Assembly (NCBI GenBank): GCA_916048095.2
Contig: OU696590.1
Span: forward strand, 3,261,001 to 3,325,000
Source: Sacculina carcini
Lineage: Eukaryota > Arthropoda > Thecostraca > Sacculinidae
Direction of reading: 5' to 3'
Length of the DNA stretch: 64,000 nt
Below the pieces are notes generated by a model that ran no database searches, had not been told where the DNA came from, and saw nothing but the letters and a program-made list of their open reading frames with translations. Positions 12,058 to 22,115 of the stretch are shown piece by piece; position 1 is the stretch's first letter; each line of letters begins with the position of its first letter. The position numbers were made by a program, and so were the translations under genes.

Positions 12058-12160
12058 CTGCCCGCACACGCACATACACATTATATTACGCTACATTAAG
12101 ATATTTATACGGCACTTTACAATCGTGAGTCTCTAAGCCACACACACACACATACAGATA
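12058..12160 (-). mobile_element. 3'-tail stub of an L2/CR1-like LINE or SINE
   Basis: On the minus strand, from about 12145 to 12080, the sequence reads CTTAGAGACTCACG, then GTGCCGTATAAATATCTTA and TGTA-type repeats. The same tail pattern (AGAGAC, GGTGAAA, GCGCCATATAAAT, then short tandem repeats) occurs at 24735-24795 (minus) and 27105-27165 (plus). Such bare 3' ends are typical of severely 5'-truncated insertions. Confidence 0.5.
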
Positions 12161-12790
12161 CACACGCACAAGCAAAACATAAGCACAAATGCCTGAACAT
12201 AGATGAACTGAAGCGAAATGATACACACATACATGCATACTTACACATACCTTCACAGATATACAGGCACAAGCAAATACAACATACACATCAAGACAAG
12301 AACAAATCAACCATACACACAAGCACATGATACACATGAAGCACAGATAAGCAAACGCAGACACACACACACACACACACATACACGGTACAGTATACCG
12401 AGCATTTCTCTCCAAGATTTCAAAAGAGCTCACACTCGATCAATCTCAGCACACACAGAACGCATGCACACATATACTCTCAGACATAGTTACAAACATT
12501 GATAAAACAAGGGTACAGGAAAACACAAACATATATATATGTATACATTTGATGGCGCACAACAGACAGCCTACCCGTATGATATTTCTCAACTGTCTGC
12601 GAGTGAATTGTGTTTCACGTGCTATATCGCACAAACACACACATACACACATGCTCATCATCTCGTGCATGGGAGAGTGAATGATAGTGAATGCACTGCG
12701 TGGTTACAACTAACCGCAGAATACAATACCTCAACAACATACGCACTCACAACATGAGTGTCGACCAAGTCACATGTGAGACTTGCATGA
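12160..12790. other. CA-rich intron tract, no gene seen
   Basis: OSBP intron 4 sequence dominated by imperfect (CA)n/(CATA)n runs. I see no RNA gene or conserved coding segment. Confidence 0.6.
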
Positions 12791-12864
12791 GTGTGCTGGC
12801 AAAAATAGCGTATCAAGTAAAATAAAAATAATTACAAATAATACATTATACACCAAAGGCGTGG

Positions 12865-13578
12865 ATGTTTGTCGAGGCTCGGGGGATGACAGCCATCATG
12901 TATTACTGTTCAAAGTTGGCTCAGTTGGTCAATTGCATGGGATCGACAAGAGGGGGATGGGGATCTTCAGCTCCCCTGAGCCCCACCCCCCCAAAAAAAA
13001 TCCTGACCATTTGGGCAGCTACACTCAAAATGTTCATGATCATCGGTTGCATCTTATCCGCAATCGAGGATGACCGCAAAAAAACTGCCGGCAAAAACGG
13101 CAAGTGGACAAAGAAGGTGCAACAATTCGAAACAGAAGAATTGGTGCATGCCATTTGCACCGTCTATCGAAACCTCTTGTGCCTGAAAACAATAGTTGCC
13201 AATGAAATAGCAAACTGTGTACAGGACACGACAAAAACACTGGAGTCCATGTGTCGGGTGCCGGTGCGGGAATTAGTCATTATCCGCCAGACTTACGCCA
13301 CGAGCTCTACAGCAGCTTTCCAGCAAAGGCCGCCGATCTGTCACCAGAAACGCTTTGAGCAGATTCTGTTCAAGAGCGATGCAAACACTTTTCCATCTAT
13401 CGTTCGCGAGAACGCTGCTGTTTCGGAGATGATCATGAGGAACGGCACGTGCACTGATGTCGCGATGACCGGTGCAGCCAGTGACATGGCCGACAAAACA
13501 ACTGGTGAGGCAATATATCGCGCAGTCAGTGATAAGTGGCATTGCGGCTGCAGAAAAAGCCAGTCAAACGAACGATAG
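12865..13578 (+). other. Unrecognised 237-codon open frame in intron
   Basis: I do not recognise this protein. The first 50 codons overlap a C-rich/A-rich stretch (CACCCCCCC) and look non-coding. From about codon 60 on the composition is protein-like (Lys/Glu-rich, then Cys/His-containing, ending HCGCRKSQ). It lies just upstream of, and in the same orientation as, the decayed frame at 13850-15030, so it may be the 5' part of the same transposon-like unit. It is antisense to OSBP and has no introns or recognised domains. Confidence 0.25.
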
Positions 13579-13849
13579 AATGAATATCAGGTGAATGAAA
13601 GGATGACGGGGGCCAAGTGCGCATACTCGAAGGATACGGACACCAACGTGATGAATCACGAACGCTGAAACCACCAGTGCCACGTGTGGAATAACTGAAA
13701 CTGAGGCTGTTTCTGTGACAGTGAATGACGCGGTCAGTGGTGCGGCTTGTACCAGGCCAGAAACACCAAAAGTATATGTGACTAACGAGATCGTCCATCG
13801 AGAATTCTCGTGTCCAGCAGACGGAGATGGTATTGTGCACTAGAGAAGA

Positions 13850-15030
13850 ATATCATTAGGGCACAACCGTGGTATGATGGCATGTGTGCCCATGGCTTGT
13901 TGTCAGTATTGTGAAGAATCAGAGCTGCCGCATCGTAAGCCACTTCTACTGTGATCACTTTTTCACTTCTAAAGAAGAAATAATTGGAGGTGCATGGGAG
14001 CATGTGTTCGGCAAGGTCAAGAGTCCTGACAATCAAATGTTCATCAATGTTAAGTAGGACAAGTGGACTAGGATAAGTGGGACAAGTTGGATAAGGACTG
14101 CACAAGAACTCTGGGCTTACTTGAAGAAGACTTGAAACAGAAGTACACAACAGCAAATTGCGGTCGTAAGCAATTTCCTTGAGGAAGCAAGTCCGAGGTC
14201 AGATTACAGAGAGGTGGCAGAGCTGTGCCTGATCCTCCTTTGTGAGGAACCACCTCGAGGTATCCACTGGGCCAAGCCAGGTGCCATTCACCAGGCCCGC
14301 TGGATGGCCAGGAACATTTACTGTATGAAGAGGCTCATTTTTCCAAGGAACTAAATACAACAAGGACACTATCTTCAAGCTATATAGGATGAATAAGTTC
14401 CTGGCCTTATTCTACACCAGCCACTGGGTGACCACCACAGCTGCTGCTGACGCACCTATCCATAACCTCCAGCTTATGAAGGACATGCTGCAATACAAGC
14501 AGCATGACTATGAACTGGCGACCTCTGTTCTCAAGAAAATGAACAACCACCGCTGGTATCTGACCCAGGAACTGGTGCCATTCACCTTGTTCAGCTCGCA
14601 CGACAGTATGACCAAAATAAAAGCTCGCTCGCTCTGCAAAATAGAAGCTCGCAGTCAAGCTGTCAGAAACAGATAAACATGATAGCTACAAGAAAGGCAA
14701 GCCAGTGTTTCCTGTTATCAACGGAGCTACAGTTCTCACAGACTTGGTTGGGCTAGAGCCTCACTTTCTGTTTGATGCTCTTGGGGTGGAATGTGGCTGG
14801 CTCACTACTCCTGCTGACACCTGGGAATACAATGACAGCTACAGGAGTCCACATAAGTTTGTGAAGTCAGTGAAAGTGACCAATAATGTGGCTGAAAGGT
14901 GTGAAATCGATGAGTGACTTCGCGACTCAGATCACAACTGATGCAGAGCAGAGAAACTGCCTACTACAAGTTGTGGAGTACCACAGGAACAATTTTAGCA
15001 GTTTCAAGAAAACCACATTGAACAAGTGAC
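13850..15030 (+). pseudogene. Degenerate ORF of an unknown, repeat-encoded invertebrate protein family
   Basis: Fragments in shifting plus frames read in order: a segment ending HVFGKVKSPDNQMFINV (about 13990-14055), an open run at 14389-14676 with RWYLTQELVPFTLFSSH, another at 14705-14917 ending NNVAERC, and a frame-shifted end with ATQITTDAEQRNCLLQVV up to about 15030. From memory, the NNVAER and EQRNxLLQVVExHR blocks occur in a multicopy family of uncharacterised proteins in invertebrate genomes. I cannot assign a function. At least three frame changes make it a pseudogene. It is intronless and lies antisense inside OSBP intron 4. Confidence 0.5.
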
Positions 15031-15147
15031 AATACATGTATTAGTGACATACTATCTGGCAGTCTCTTACACAAAATTTGTGTCAGTGCAGTGCTAAGAT
15101 ACTACCACGTGGATTTTTACAGTGTCCCATCTCAAGACAGACCGATA

Positions 15148-15541
15148 CCGTAAATGCTCTATTTATCCGACAGGCTATAATAATCCGGCACCCTCAGGTA
15201 TGGGTTGAAAAATAATCCGGCAGGCTCTAATAATCCGGCACTTCCTGGAAAGGCTTATTGAAACTGCAACCACAATTCAGTTCAGCAACAGTATATTCAA
15301 CAATCCTCAGACAAGTGGGCGAATACTACACAGAACAATACACTGTGGAGATACGCGTCTTCTCTCGTCCCTGTTATTAGTGCACAATTTTATGTGTCGC
15401 AGTTTTTGCGCAATCCTACCGTGAGGAGTGACAAAAAATAATCTGACAGGCTCTAATTATCCGACAGGCTCTTATAATCCGGCATCATACGCAGGGGGAC
15501 GACAAATAATCCGGCATGTCGGATAAAAAGAGCATTTACGG
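15148..15541. mobile_element. 394-bp MITE with ~27-bp TIRs and TA target duplication
   Basis: The left end CCGTAAATGCTCTATTTAT and the right end (reverse complement CCGTAAATGCTCTTTTTAT) are inverted repeats that continue into TCCGACA. The dinucleotide TA flanks both sides (15146-15147 and 15542-15543), as in Tc1/mariner/pogo-type insertions. Inside are several diverged copies of AATAATCCGGCA in both orientations. There is no transposase, so it is non-autonomous. Assignment to pogo/Tigger specifically is a guess. Confidence 0.75.
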
Positions 15542-15544
15542 TAA

Positions 15545-18500
15545 TTGTACACGTGTACCACAGTTGTATTTACCTGTAGTAAGATAAATTTGCATATCAT
15601 TGTACTGTCCCAACTTAGAATCACATTGTGTAATCATCTTTATAGTCACATTGTGTAAATATTCTATTGTGTAATTGTGTAACTATCTTTAAGCTGTATA
15701 GACTATAGATTAACATTTTTGAGATAAAGTAATGTATAATATGTGTTTGTGCATAAAAATTAGTTAAAATTTACACATGTGCTCATGTATTTGACACCGT
15801 ATGCAAGAAAATTGGATTAGCTTTCATTTGGTACCACTTTCAGTGCTATAGCATCAACCTCTGTGAAGCTACAATGAAAACAATGACATGATATCCCGAA
15901 TTTTGCAGCGTTTTTGAAGAACGTCAACAATAAAACTACATGGCTCTTGAGGCAGGCAGAGCCAAGGTCCAAGATCAAAGTAACTGGCATATTTAGTTCA
16001 TTTAGACGTTGGAGAATGGGAATAATATCAGTTTGCATAATTTTGATGAAAACAGTCCAATTTGAAGGTCTAACCCCACACCCCCAGGATCTACGCCCAA
16101 GCTATACACTGACGTTGTGGAAAACATTAGCACAATGAATCACACGTATGCATGCGAGTGGTAAAAATACACGTCACCAAGCGCAGATTAGTTGAATATC
16201 ACCGTACAGCTCTAACACAAATACTGCGTATTATTGGTCAGCTAAAAGACTAGTTTTTAAAAAAAAACACACACACACACTGCGACACAATATGCATTAT
16301 CAATATGAATATTCTATGAAAACAGCGTGAATATCATATCAGGACTGAATCATTCAATGCATAGCCTGCTTCCACGCTTACAACGCATCGTACGTGATAT
16401 ACAAGTGACGTCCGGCGCACGTGGATCTAACTGCTGATGATAAACGAGGCCTAAGGTCACACAAGATCACAGTTTCACAGGCCACAAGGATACTAAAATG
16501 GAACACAAAATCCCAGCACAAAGTACCTGAAAGAAACCAGGGATATTAGGTATCGATAACGGAAACATAGGGAAAGGAGCACAGAAGATACACACCCCTG
16601 ACGGAAGAAGTAGAACACCCAGGCAGGCAGACAGAGACACACATACACACAAGCACAAACCGTCGAGCTTTGCGAAGCTGGTCAGCCGAGAATCTGATAG
16701 CAAAAACAGGCGAAACAACCACGAGAATCACTCGCACACAACCACACACTCACTCACTTTCTTGGACCACGACTGCACCAGTCCACACTGATGATATACA
16801 CCCGTGCACACGCGCACGCGCGCGAGTTCAACACAATTCACGCAAGAATTACGCCAACCGCCCAGCACACACGACAACGTCAAACACAGCACACATGTAC
16901 ACGCACACGCACTCAGTACGTTATATTTACTCATTCACATTGACAGCGAAACACACAGACGGACAAGCCAGGATGGGAGGAGTCTTTGTGTGTGCGTTTG
17001 TATGAGTACGTATGTATGTGCGTGTGGGTATGTGTATGCAATCAGCTGATGCCACCTAATTGTCAAGGACACAAGCACGCGCTCAACAACACACACACAC
17101 ACACACACACACATACACACACACATAACTACACCAAAATAAATACAAGACATGACGAGAGAAGAGCGCGTGCAAGTACGTGCCAGGTCAATGAACTGGC
17201 AAAATGACCAACACAAAGCAATAATTCAATCCGGGCTAGTTCAACAATGAAGAACACCCATATTAGCGAGATATTTGTTATACCAACAAATGTGTCCTCA
17301 TCAACAGTTTGATATACGACAGTGAGTACAGTGAACCCGATTTTAAGAGAAGCCCGGTTATAAGAGCATATTTCTTCGAGCCCGTCTTCTATACTTTACG
17401 TGTAATTTTCCCCGAAAATAAAACTTGTTCTCAGTTCCCGACAACTCTTATATCCGGGATACACTCTAGTGAGAATGCCAACAGACGAAAAACAGGAAAC
17501 AGAAACCAAATTCAATATGCAAAAGTGTGGTCATAATATGAGAAAAATGTCACATCTAGACCGAGCTCACAGCTTTGGATGGGGCAAATAAATAATAAAA
17601 ACCTCAGACTGCACCTTAACAAAAGCGAACATTGAAACGCATGCAACAAAAAAATTTCAGCAGAAACTCAAATCATCAAGGACTTGACAAAAATGTTATA
17701 AAATATAAATAAATGGTCTAATATTGAAAATAAACCTTGCACATCATCCGGATATTTTCTTTTGATCAGATTGACAAGATTTTCACGCATCTGAAAAAAT
17801 GAGCTTTTTCAAACATTAAATCTTGCGATTCCCATTTGTGATGATCGAAACTGGCTTTCTGAATATGGATCTATTATCTTTGTGATCATCGAAGAATTGC
17901 AGTAGAATTTATTGGACAAGGGAAGGTCTCACAATATCAACAGCTGCAGATAACACATCGTTTAAAAGGCCGTATGTAGCGGCCATCAAATATCATTCGA
18001 GGTGGAGGCCAAAACCGCCAAACGATTCCAACCAAACGACAAGTGCCGCACTGATGTTGTAGTTGTTGAACAGCTAAGTATCTCACGTGTTCACTCCAAC
18101 GAGAAGACCAAGCAATAAGCAAAAACTCGCTCAAGGCCGACAGATAGAGACAAGGACAAGCAGACGAAGACAATTGGGCATCAGGCCAACCGCAGACCAA
18201 CTAGCAACCGACATCCACTGGCACGCAAACCGTCAACTTTCAAACAACACTACACCACAACGGACTTTGCGTGCGAACGTGCCACCCACTAGGAAACAAA
18301 TTGTCCGTGTTAACTCGAATTGTCCTATATAACTCGACTGGTCAAGAATATTACACGAAATTCATTCTATTAATAATTTAAAATTATTATATTACCTGGA
18401 TGTTTTCGCTATATGACCATATAACCTTATATGAATTTCGTTGAGTGGGGAATTCAACTGTTCCCTCTGGCTACGGCTTTGTCTTCATATCACCATCAAA

Positions 18501-18809
18501 CTACAAGTGACAGTGGTGCATCTAATGCGGGGTTAGACTGCTGTCTGCTCGGGGCTGCTGCTGTCTGCTCGGGGCTGCTGCTCAAAACACAAGCGATTGA
18601 GCAATCTTAATTATGTGACAGAACACCGCCGTGACCTTCACTGATGCACCACAAGAGATGCCACACAAACCAATCTACATACTACTAGATAGACACACGG
18701 CGGGTCGTGCATTAAAATCTCAACAGGATGCCGTGCAAGCTAAACTGTACATTAATAATCCCATTAAATCGTTTAAGATTGAGTGTGTGTGTGTGTAAGC
18801 GTGTGTATA
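15545..18809. other. OSBP intron 4 interior, no gene recognised
   Basis: AT-rich and (CA)n-rich sequence with short runs at 16260-16280, 16620-16900 and 17085-17125. A stretch at 17325-17460 (CAGTGAACCCGATTTTAAG and nearby) looks like a decayed DNA transposon end, but I found no matching partner. The 18610-18760 block resembles 28290-28370 (shared TAGATAGACRCACRGCGGG). Nothing else is supported. Confidence 0.5.
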
Positions 18810-18872
18810 TGTGTTTTTTTGTTTTGTTTTTAACACACATATATTAACAAACGTGTACACATATTAACAACA

Positions 18873-19880
18873 CTACAATACAATGGAGGCGGCGTTGCCA
18901 CTAATGACGGCCAGGCTTATTCGCTGCCGAAGCCAGACCGTCTCTCGCGGCTCCCCTGAACGCTCACTGATTATTCCGCCCAGGAGCTTGAAGAAGTCGT
19001 CCAGGGATGCCCCCATCACGCCGGTGGTCTCGATAGCCAGCGGCACGAAATCGTACCGCTGACACAGTTCTGCGTAGCGCCGCCGCTTTCGCTCTTCCGC
19101 CGCCTGCGCTGCTGCCCCGGGAGTGACTGCGCCGTCCAGCAGATGTGTGTCACAGAACGTGTTGACGTAGGTCACGTCCCAGAGCAGCGACTTTCCGTGC
19201 CTCACTGGGAACACGGTAATTACGTCCGGTCGGCGGCCGTCGCCGCGGTCCAGGCCTCGTGGCTCCAGCACCGCGGCGATTCCTGCAGACGCCAGACTGC
19301 GGCGAATGATGTTGTTCAGCGCCGTGTGGCGTGGCAGGCGGACGGCATTGCGACTGTAGGAAAGGCTATGGTGGCCCCACCTGTCAGTTGTGGCACCGCA
19401 GCGACACCTGTGCGGCTCTTGTACTGCGGCACCAAGTCGCAACGCCACGCCGACTCGGACGGCTTCATCTGGCAGCAGCAAGCCGAGGCTGGCGACAGGC
19501 AGCGCTGACAGCCAAGCGCCGCTGTGAGGAGCGGCCGCGGCCAGGAGACGGGCTCGGCATAGCTGGTCCGAGATACTGAGCAGATTCTGCTGGCGGACGG
19601 AGGAAGATCGGTCACCCAGGTGGCGCTGGTTCAGTGGCTCTCTCGTGCTGAAGTCCGGGCACATGGTGTCCATGAACTCCTCGATGGATGCCACCAGAGA
19701 GCGGGGTCTGTCACCGCCTGTGCGGTGGTTAATGAAACAGACCAAGTATCTGGTGGCTTCAGCGAGGCGATGTGGGCAGGTAGTGCCACGTCGCTCAGCC
19801 GTCTGGCTCCGATACCTCCGTGGCGGACTGGGAGGGAAACCTGCAGCCACTGTGCGTCCGACATGGCGACATTGCAGCAA
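18873..19880 (-). pseudogene. L-A C-terminal part: thumb/zinc region and PD-(D/E)XK endonuclease
   Basis: From roughly codon 60 on the frame is coherent: a GAWLSALPVASLGLLL block, a Cys-His cluster (CRCGATTDRWGHHSLSY), RHTALNNIIRR, then GRRPDVITVF and LLWDVTYVNTF with a downstream KRRRY. RPD…WD…K fits the catalytic pattern of the restriction-like endonucleases that nick the target in R2-type LINEs. The first ~60 residues look like an out-of-frame reading: the coherent upstream sequence (LPVRHGGIGARRL) continues in the neighbouring frame at 19631-19942. There is therefore a frameshift near 19750-19700. Confidence 0.8.
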
Positions 19881-20037
19881 TCGCTGATGGCCGATCTCAG
19901 CTGCTCGTCGATGTCATCCAGTTGTTCGCGGGCCTGGTACACCGGCGCTGCTCTCAGTAGATATATTGCCCGCGGAACCGATGCGTACCTGCTGAGAAAA
20001 TAAACAGCGCCAGGTGCGAGCCGATGTTGACTGAGCG

Positions 20038-21614
20038 CTAGATCAGCAGGGGCGTTTGTCCCTCGATTCTGTTGAGCGCCTCTGCAATGCCGCCCGTCTG
20101 CACTGGTGCGCCGAGCAGATGGAAGTCGGAGAGCTGCGTGACTGTGGCCGAGGCAAGCAGTGATGTGGCGGCCGCGTTCGAGTCTTCGGTCTCTGCTGGT
20201 CGTGTGTCAGTGGCTAGACCCAGACTGACAACTTCGCATTTGCCGGACTTTAGCTCGAGGCCGATGCTGCCGAGGGCCGGGGTCAGGCGGCTGACGTCTG
20301 CAAGCACCGCTTCCCTGGGGCCTGCCATTGTGGCGTCGTCCAGGTACCACATGTTCAATGGCGACTGGAGAGACTGGGCCACTGGATCCACGGCCAGGGC
20401 GATCAAGATGGGCCCGAGCGGGTCTCCCTGCTGTACACCGCGACAGGACCAGATTCGCGTGGTGCCGTGGTACAGCGGGGTTGGCTGGCCGTACGCCTGT
20501 TGGACGAGCAGCAGTGCTGCTGGGAAACGACGGGCGACTTCGTCGATCAGCGCGCGCCGACTGACGGTGTTGAAAGCGTTGGTCACATCCAGCTTCAGCA
20601 GAATGTGACCATGCCGACCGTCAGCATAATTAACAAAGGCGCACGTGGCGTGCACGGCCGCTTAGCAGCCCAGCTTGCACCCCACTCCGAGCTGAACGGG
20701 GCGCAACTGCTGTGCGACTGCGCTCGTCATTTTGCCAGAGATCAGTTTGCTGGCAAGGCGCCGTAAACACTGCCGATGGCTACTGGGCGCAGCCCGCCGG
20801 ACTTCTTGCGCAATGCGATTAGTCGCGCGCTGTTGAATGCGTCGATCACGAAGTCCGGGATGCAACCTTGTACACAACAGTTACACAGCTGCGTCAGTGC
20901 CTTCAGCAGCTGGGCACCCGCTTCAGCCGTCTGTGGCGCAATAAGCTGGCGGAGATGTAGCGGCCGTATACCGTCCAGTCCTCCCGATGAGCCTTTGGGC
21001 ATCGAGTGCACGACGGAGCGGACCTCGTGCTCCTCAAATGTCGGCATTGTTTCGGCGTCATGCATCTGCAGCTGCTCGTCCGGCGATGCAGGCGGGTGCT
21101 TGCGCTCGAGCTCAGCGGTCACTGCCTCGTCGTCCCCGGCCAATCAATCTCTGGATGTCAGCAGACGGAGAGCTCCGCCAAGGTCTCCGTCGGCTCACTT
21201 GGCTCTGACGCTGCGGGATCTGGCCTGGTCTTCGTTGTGCTGTGATCGGATTTGCGTGCCCCGTTTCTTCCTCACTGCTGCGTCGGAGCTGATCGGACCC
21301 GTCAAAGCATATGACAGAAGCTTCCACCAGGCCGAGAGGGAGTGCTGTTCCAGAGCCGCCGTGATGTGCTGTGCGAGGTCGGCTGCCACCCGATGGCGCA
21401 GCGCACGCGGGACATACTGACGCACTCGGCGTTGCTGCCTGATCTCAGCAAGCGCCGCAGCCAGATCTGTCGGAGTGGTGTTGTTAACATCTGGCGGGTC
21501 CACGTCGCCATCCGCGCCACGGCTCTGCAATACAGGTCCCGCAATGCCACACCGGCAAGACGTCGGCTTGTGCCCGGTTGATTCCCACGCAAGTGAGGTG
21601 GAAAAACCGCACAC
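20038..21614 (-). pseudogene. L-A reverse transcriptase region, frame-broken
   Basis: Pieces on the minus strand are: 21614-21195 (pre-RT helical region, RRVRQYVPRALRHRV), 21143-20742 (RT fingers: SSGGLDGIRPLHLRQL and KKSGGLRPVAIGSV), and 20877-20038 (RRLASKLISGKM, LKLDVTNAFNTVSR, GVQQGDPLGP, then the catalytic WYLDD at about 20348-20332). An in-frame TAA lies between KLGC and HATCAF near 20660, and frame changes occur near 21490, 21150-21190 and 20800. All canonical RT motifs are present in order. Confidence 0.85.
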
Positions 21615-21951
21615 ATTGCGCGCAGGAAATCACCCGCCTTCTGCTGTTGACAGTGCCGCATTGATGACACGCCTGCGTGGGGTCGGATCCCGTGTCTCCG
21701 CTGGGGGCCCGCTCGGCCTGGATTCCGACAGCTTGGCAACGGGCTAGACGACATGGCGCACACGATCTGTCGCGCGGAGTTAGGCGGTAGCTGCCCCCGC
21801 GGTCGCACTGTCTCTCCCGCACGCCGCTGTCCTGGTGTCGCCGACAGAAGATGCCACACGCTCGGCAGAGGGCCACATCATTGTGCGTTTGTCTCACTCC
21901 GTTTGTGGAGTCACATACAGCGCACGACAAATGCTGTTGCTCCTGCGTCAT
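21484..21951 (-). CDS. L-A N-terminal protein: nuclear-receptor-type zinc finger plus PHD finger
   Basis: A 155-codon open frame. Residues about 10-75 read like a nuclear-receptor DNA-binding domain: CAVC, then CRACGIFCRR (family pattern CxxCxxFFRR), then RDRSCAPCRLARCQAVGI (family pattern RxxCxxCRxxKCxxxGM). In the second finger one expected Cys is Tyr (GGSYRL, codon TAC, one transition from TGC). Residues about 93-138 form a C4HC3 PHD-type finger (CHQC, CAQCVRFFHLTC, WHCGTC). The frame breaks near 21490, just before the RT part. Placement directly upstream of, and collinear with, the RT argues this is the LINE's own N-terminus. The alternative is a host gene scrap next to a 5'-truncated LINE. 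Confidence 0.7.
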   Translation of the reverse strand: MTQEQQHLSCAVCDSTNGVRQTHNDVALCRACGIFCRRHQDSGVRERQCDRGGSYRLTPRDRSCAPCRLARCQAVGIQAERAPSGDTGSDPTQACHQCGTVNSRRRVISCAQCVRFFHLTCVGINRAQADVLPVWHCGTCIAEPWRGWRRGPARC

Positions 21952-22029
21952 TGCAGGCTACAATTACACAAGACAATGATAGTACTCAATTAGTTTAATG
22001 CTACTGTACGTTACAATGTAAAACAAGTA

Positions 22030-22115
22030 CGCTTTCCGCAAGTACGTGTGTATGTGTATGTGTATATATGTGTGTGTGCGTGTGTGTATGTGTGTGTGTG
22101 TACTCACATAGTTGT
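22030..22115. repeat. (GT)n tract
   Basis: Imperfect GT/GTAT run between the 5' end of L-A and the 3' end of L-B. On the minus strand it follows two direct copies of ACTATGTGAGTACA that form the L-B tail. Confidence 0.8.

Larger units (their letters stand above)
18810..21985 (-). mobile_element. LINE L-A: non-LTR retrotransposon with restriction-like endonuclease
   Basis: On the minus strand the element runs from an N-terminal zinc-finger ORF (21951) through reverse transcriptase to a C-terminal PD-(D/E)XK endonuclease (stop at 18873). It ends in an A-rich tail (AAAAACAAAACAAAAAAAC at about 18832-18812). An RT plus C-terminal restriction-like endonuclease, with no upstream AP-type endonuclease, is the layout of the R2/CRE/NeSL/Hero group. 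The element is clearly GC-richer than its surroundings. Several frame changes and an in-frame TAA in the RT show it is dead. It lies in OSBP intron 4 in the gene's sense. Confidence 0.85.

Noticed and set aside
20072-21420. Plus-strand open frames of 178-214 codons
   Set aside because: Shadows of the GC-rich minus-strand LINE L-A; no domain similarity.
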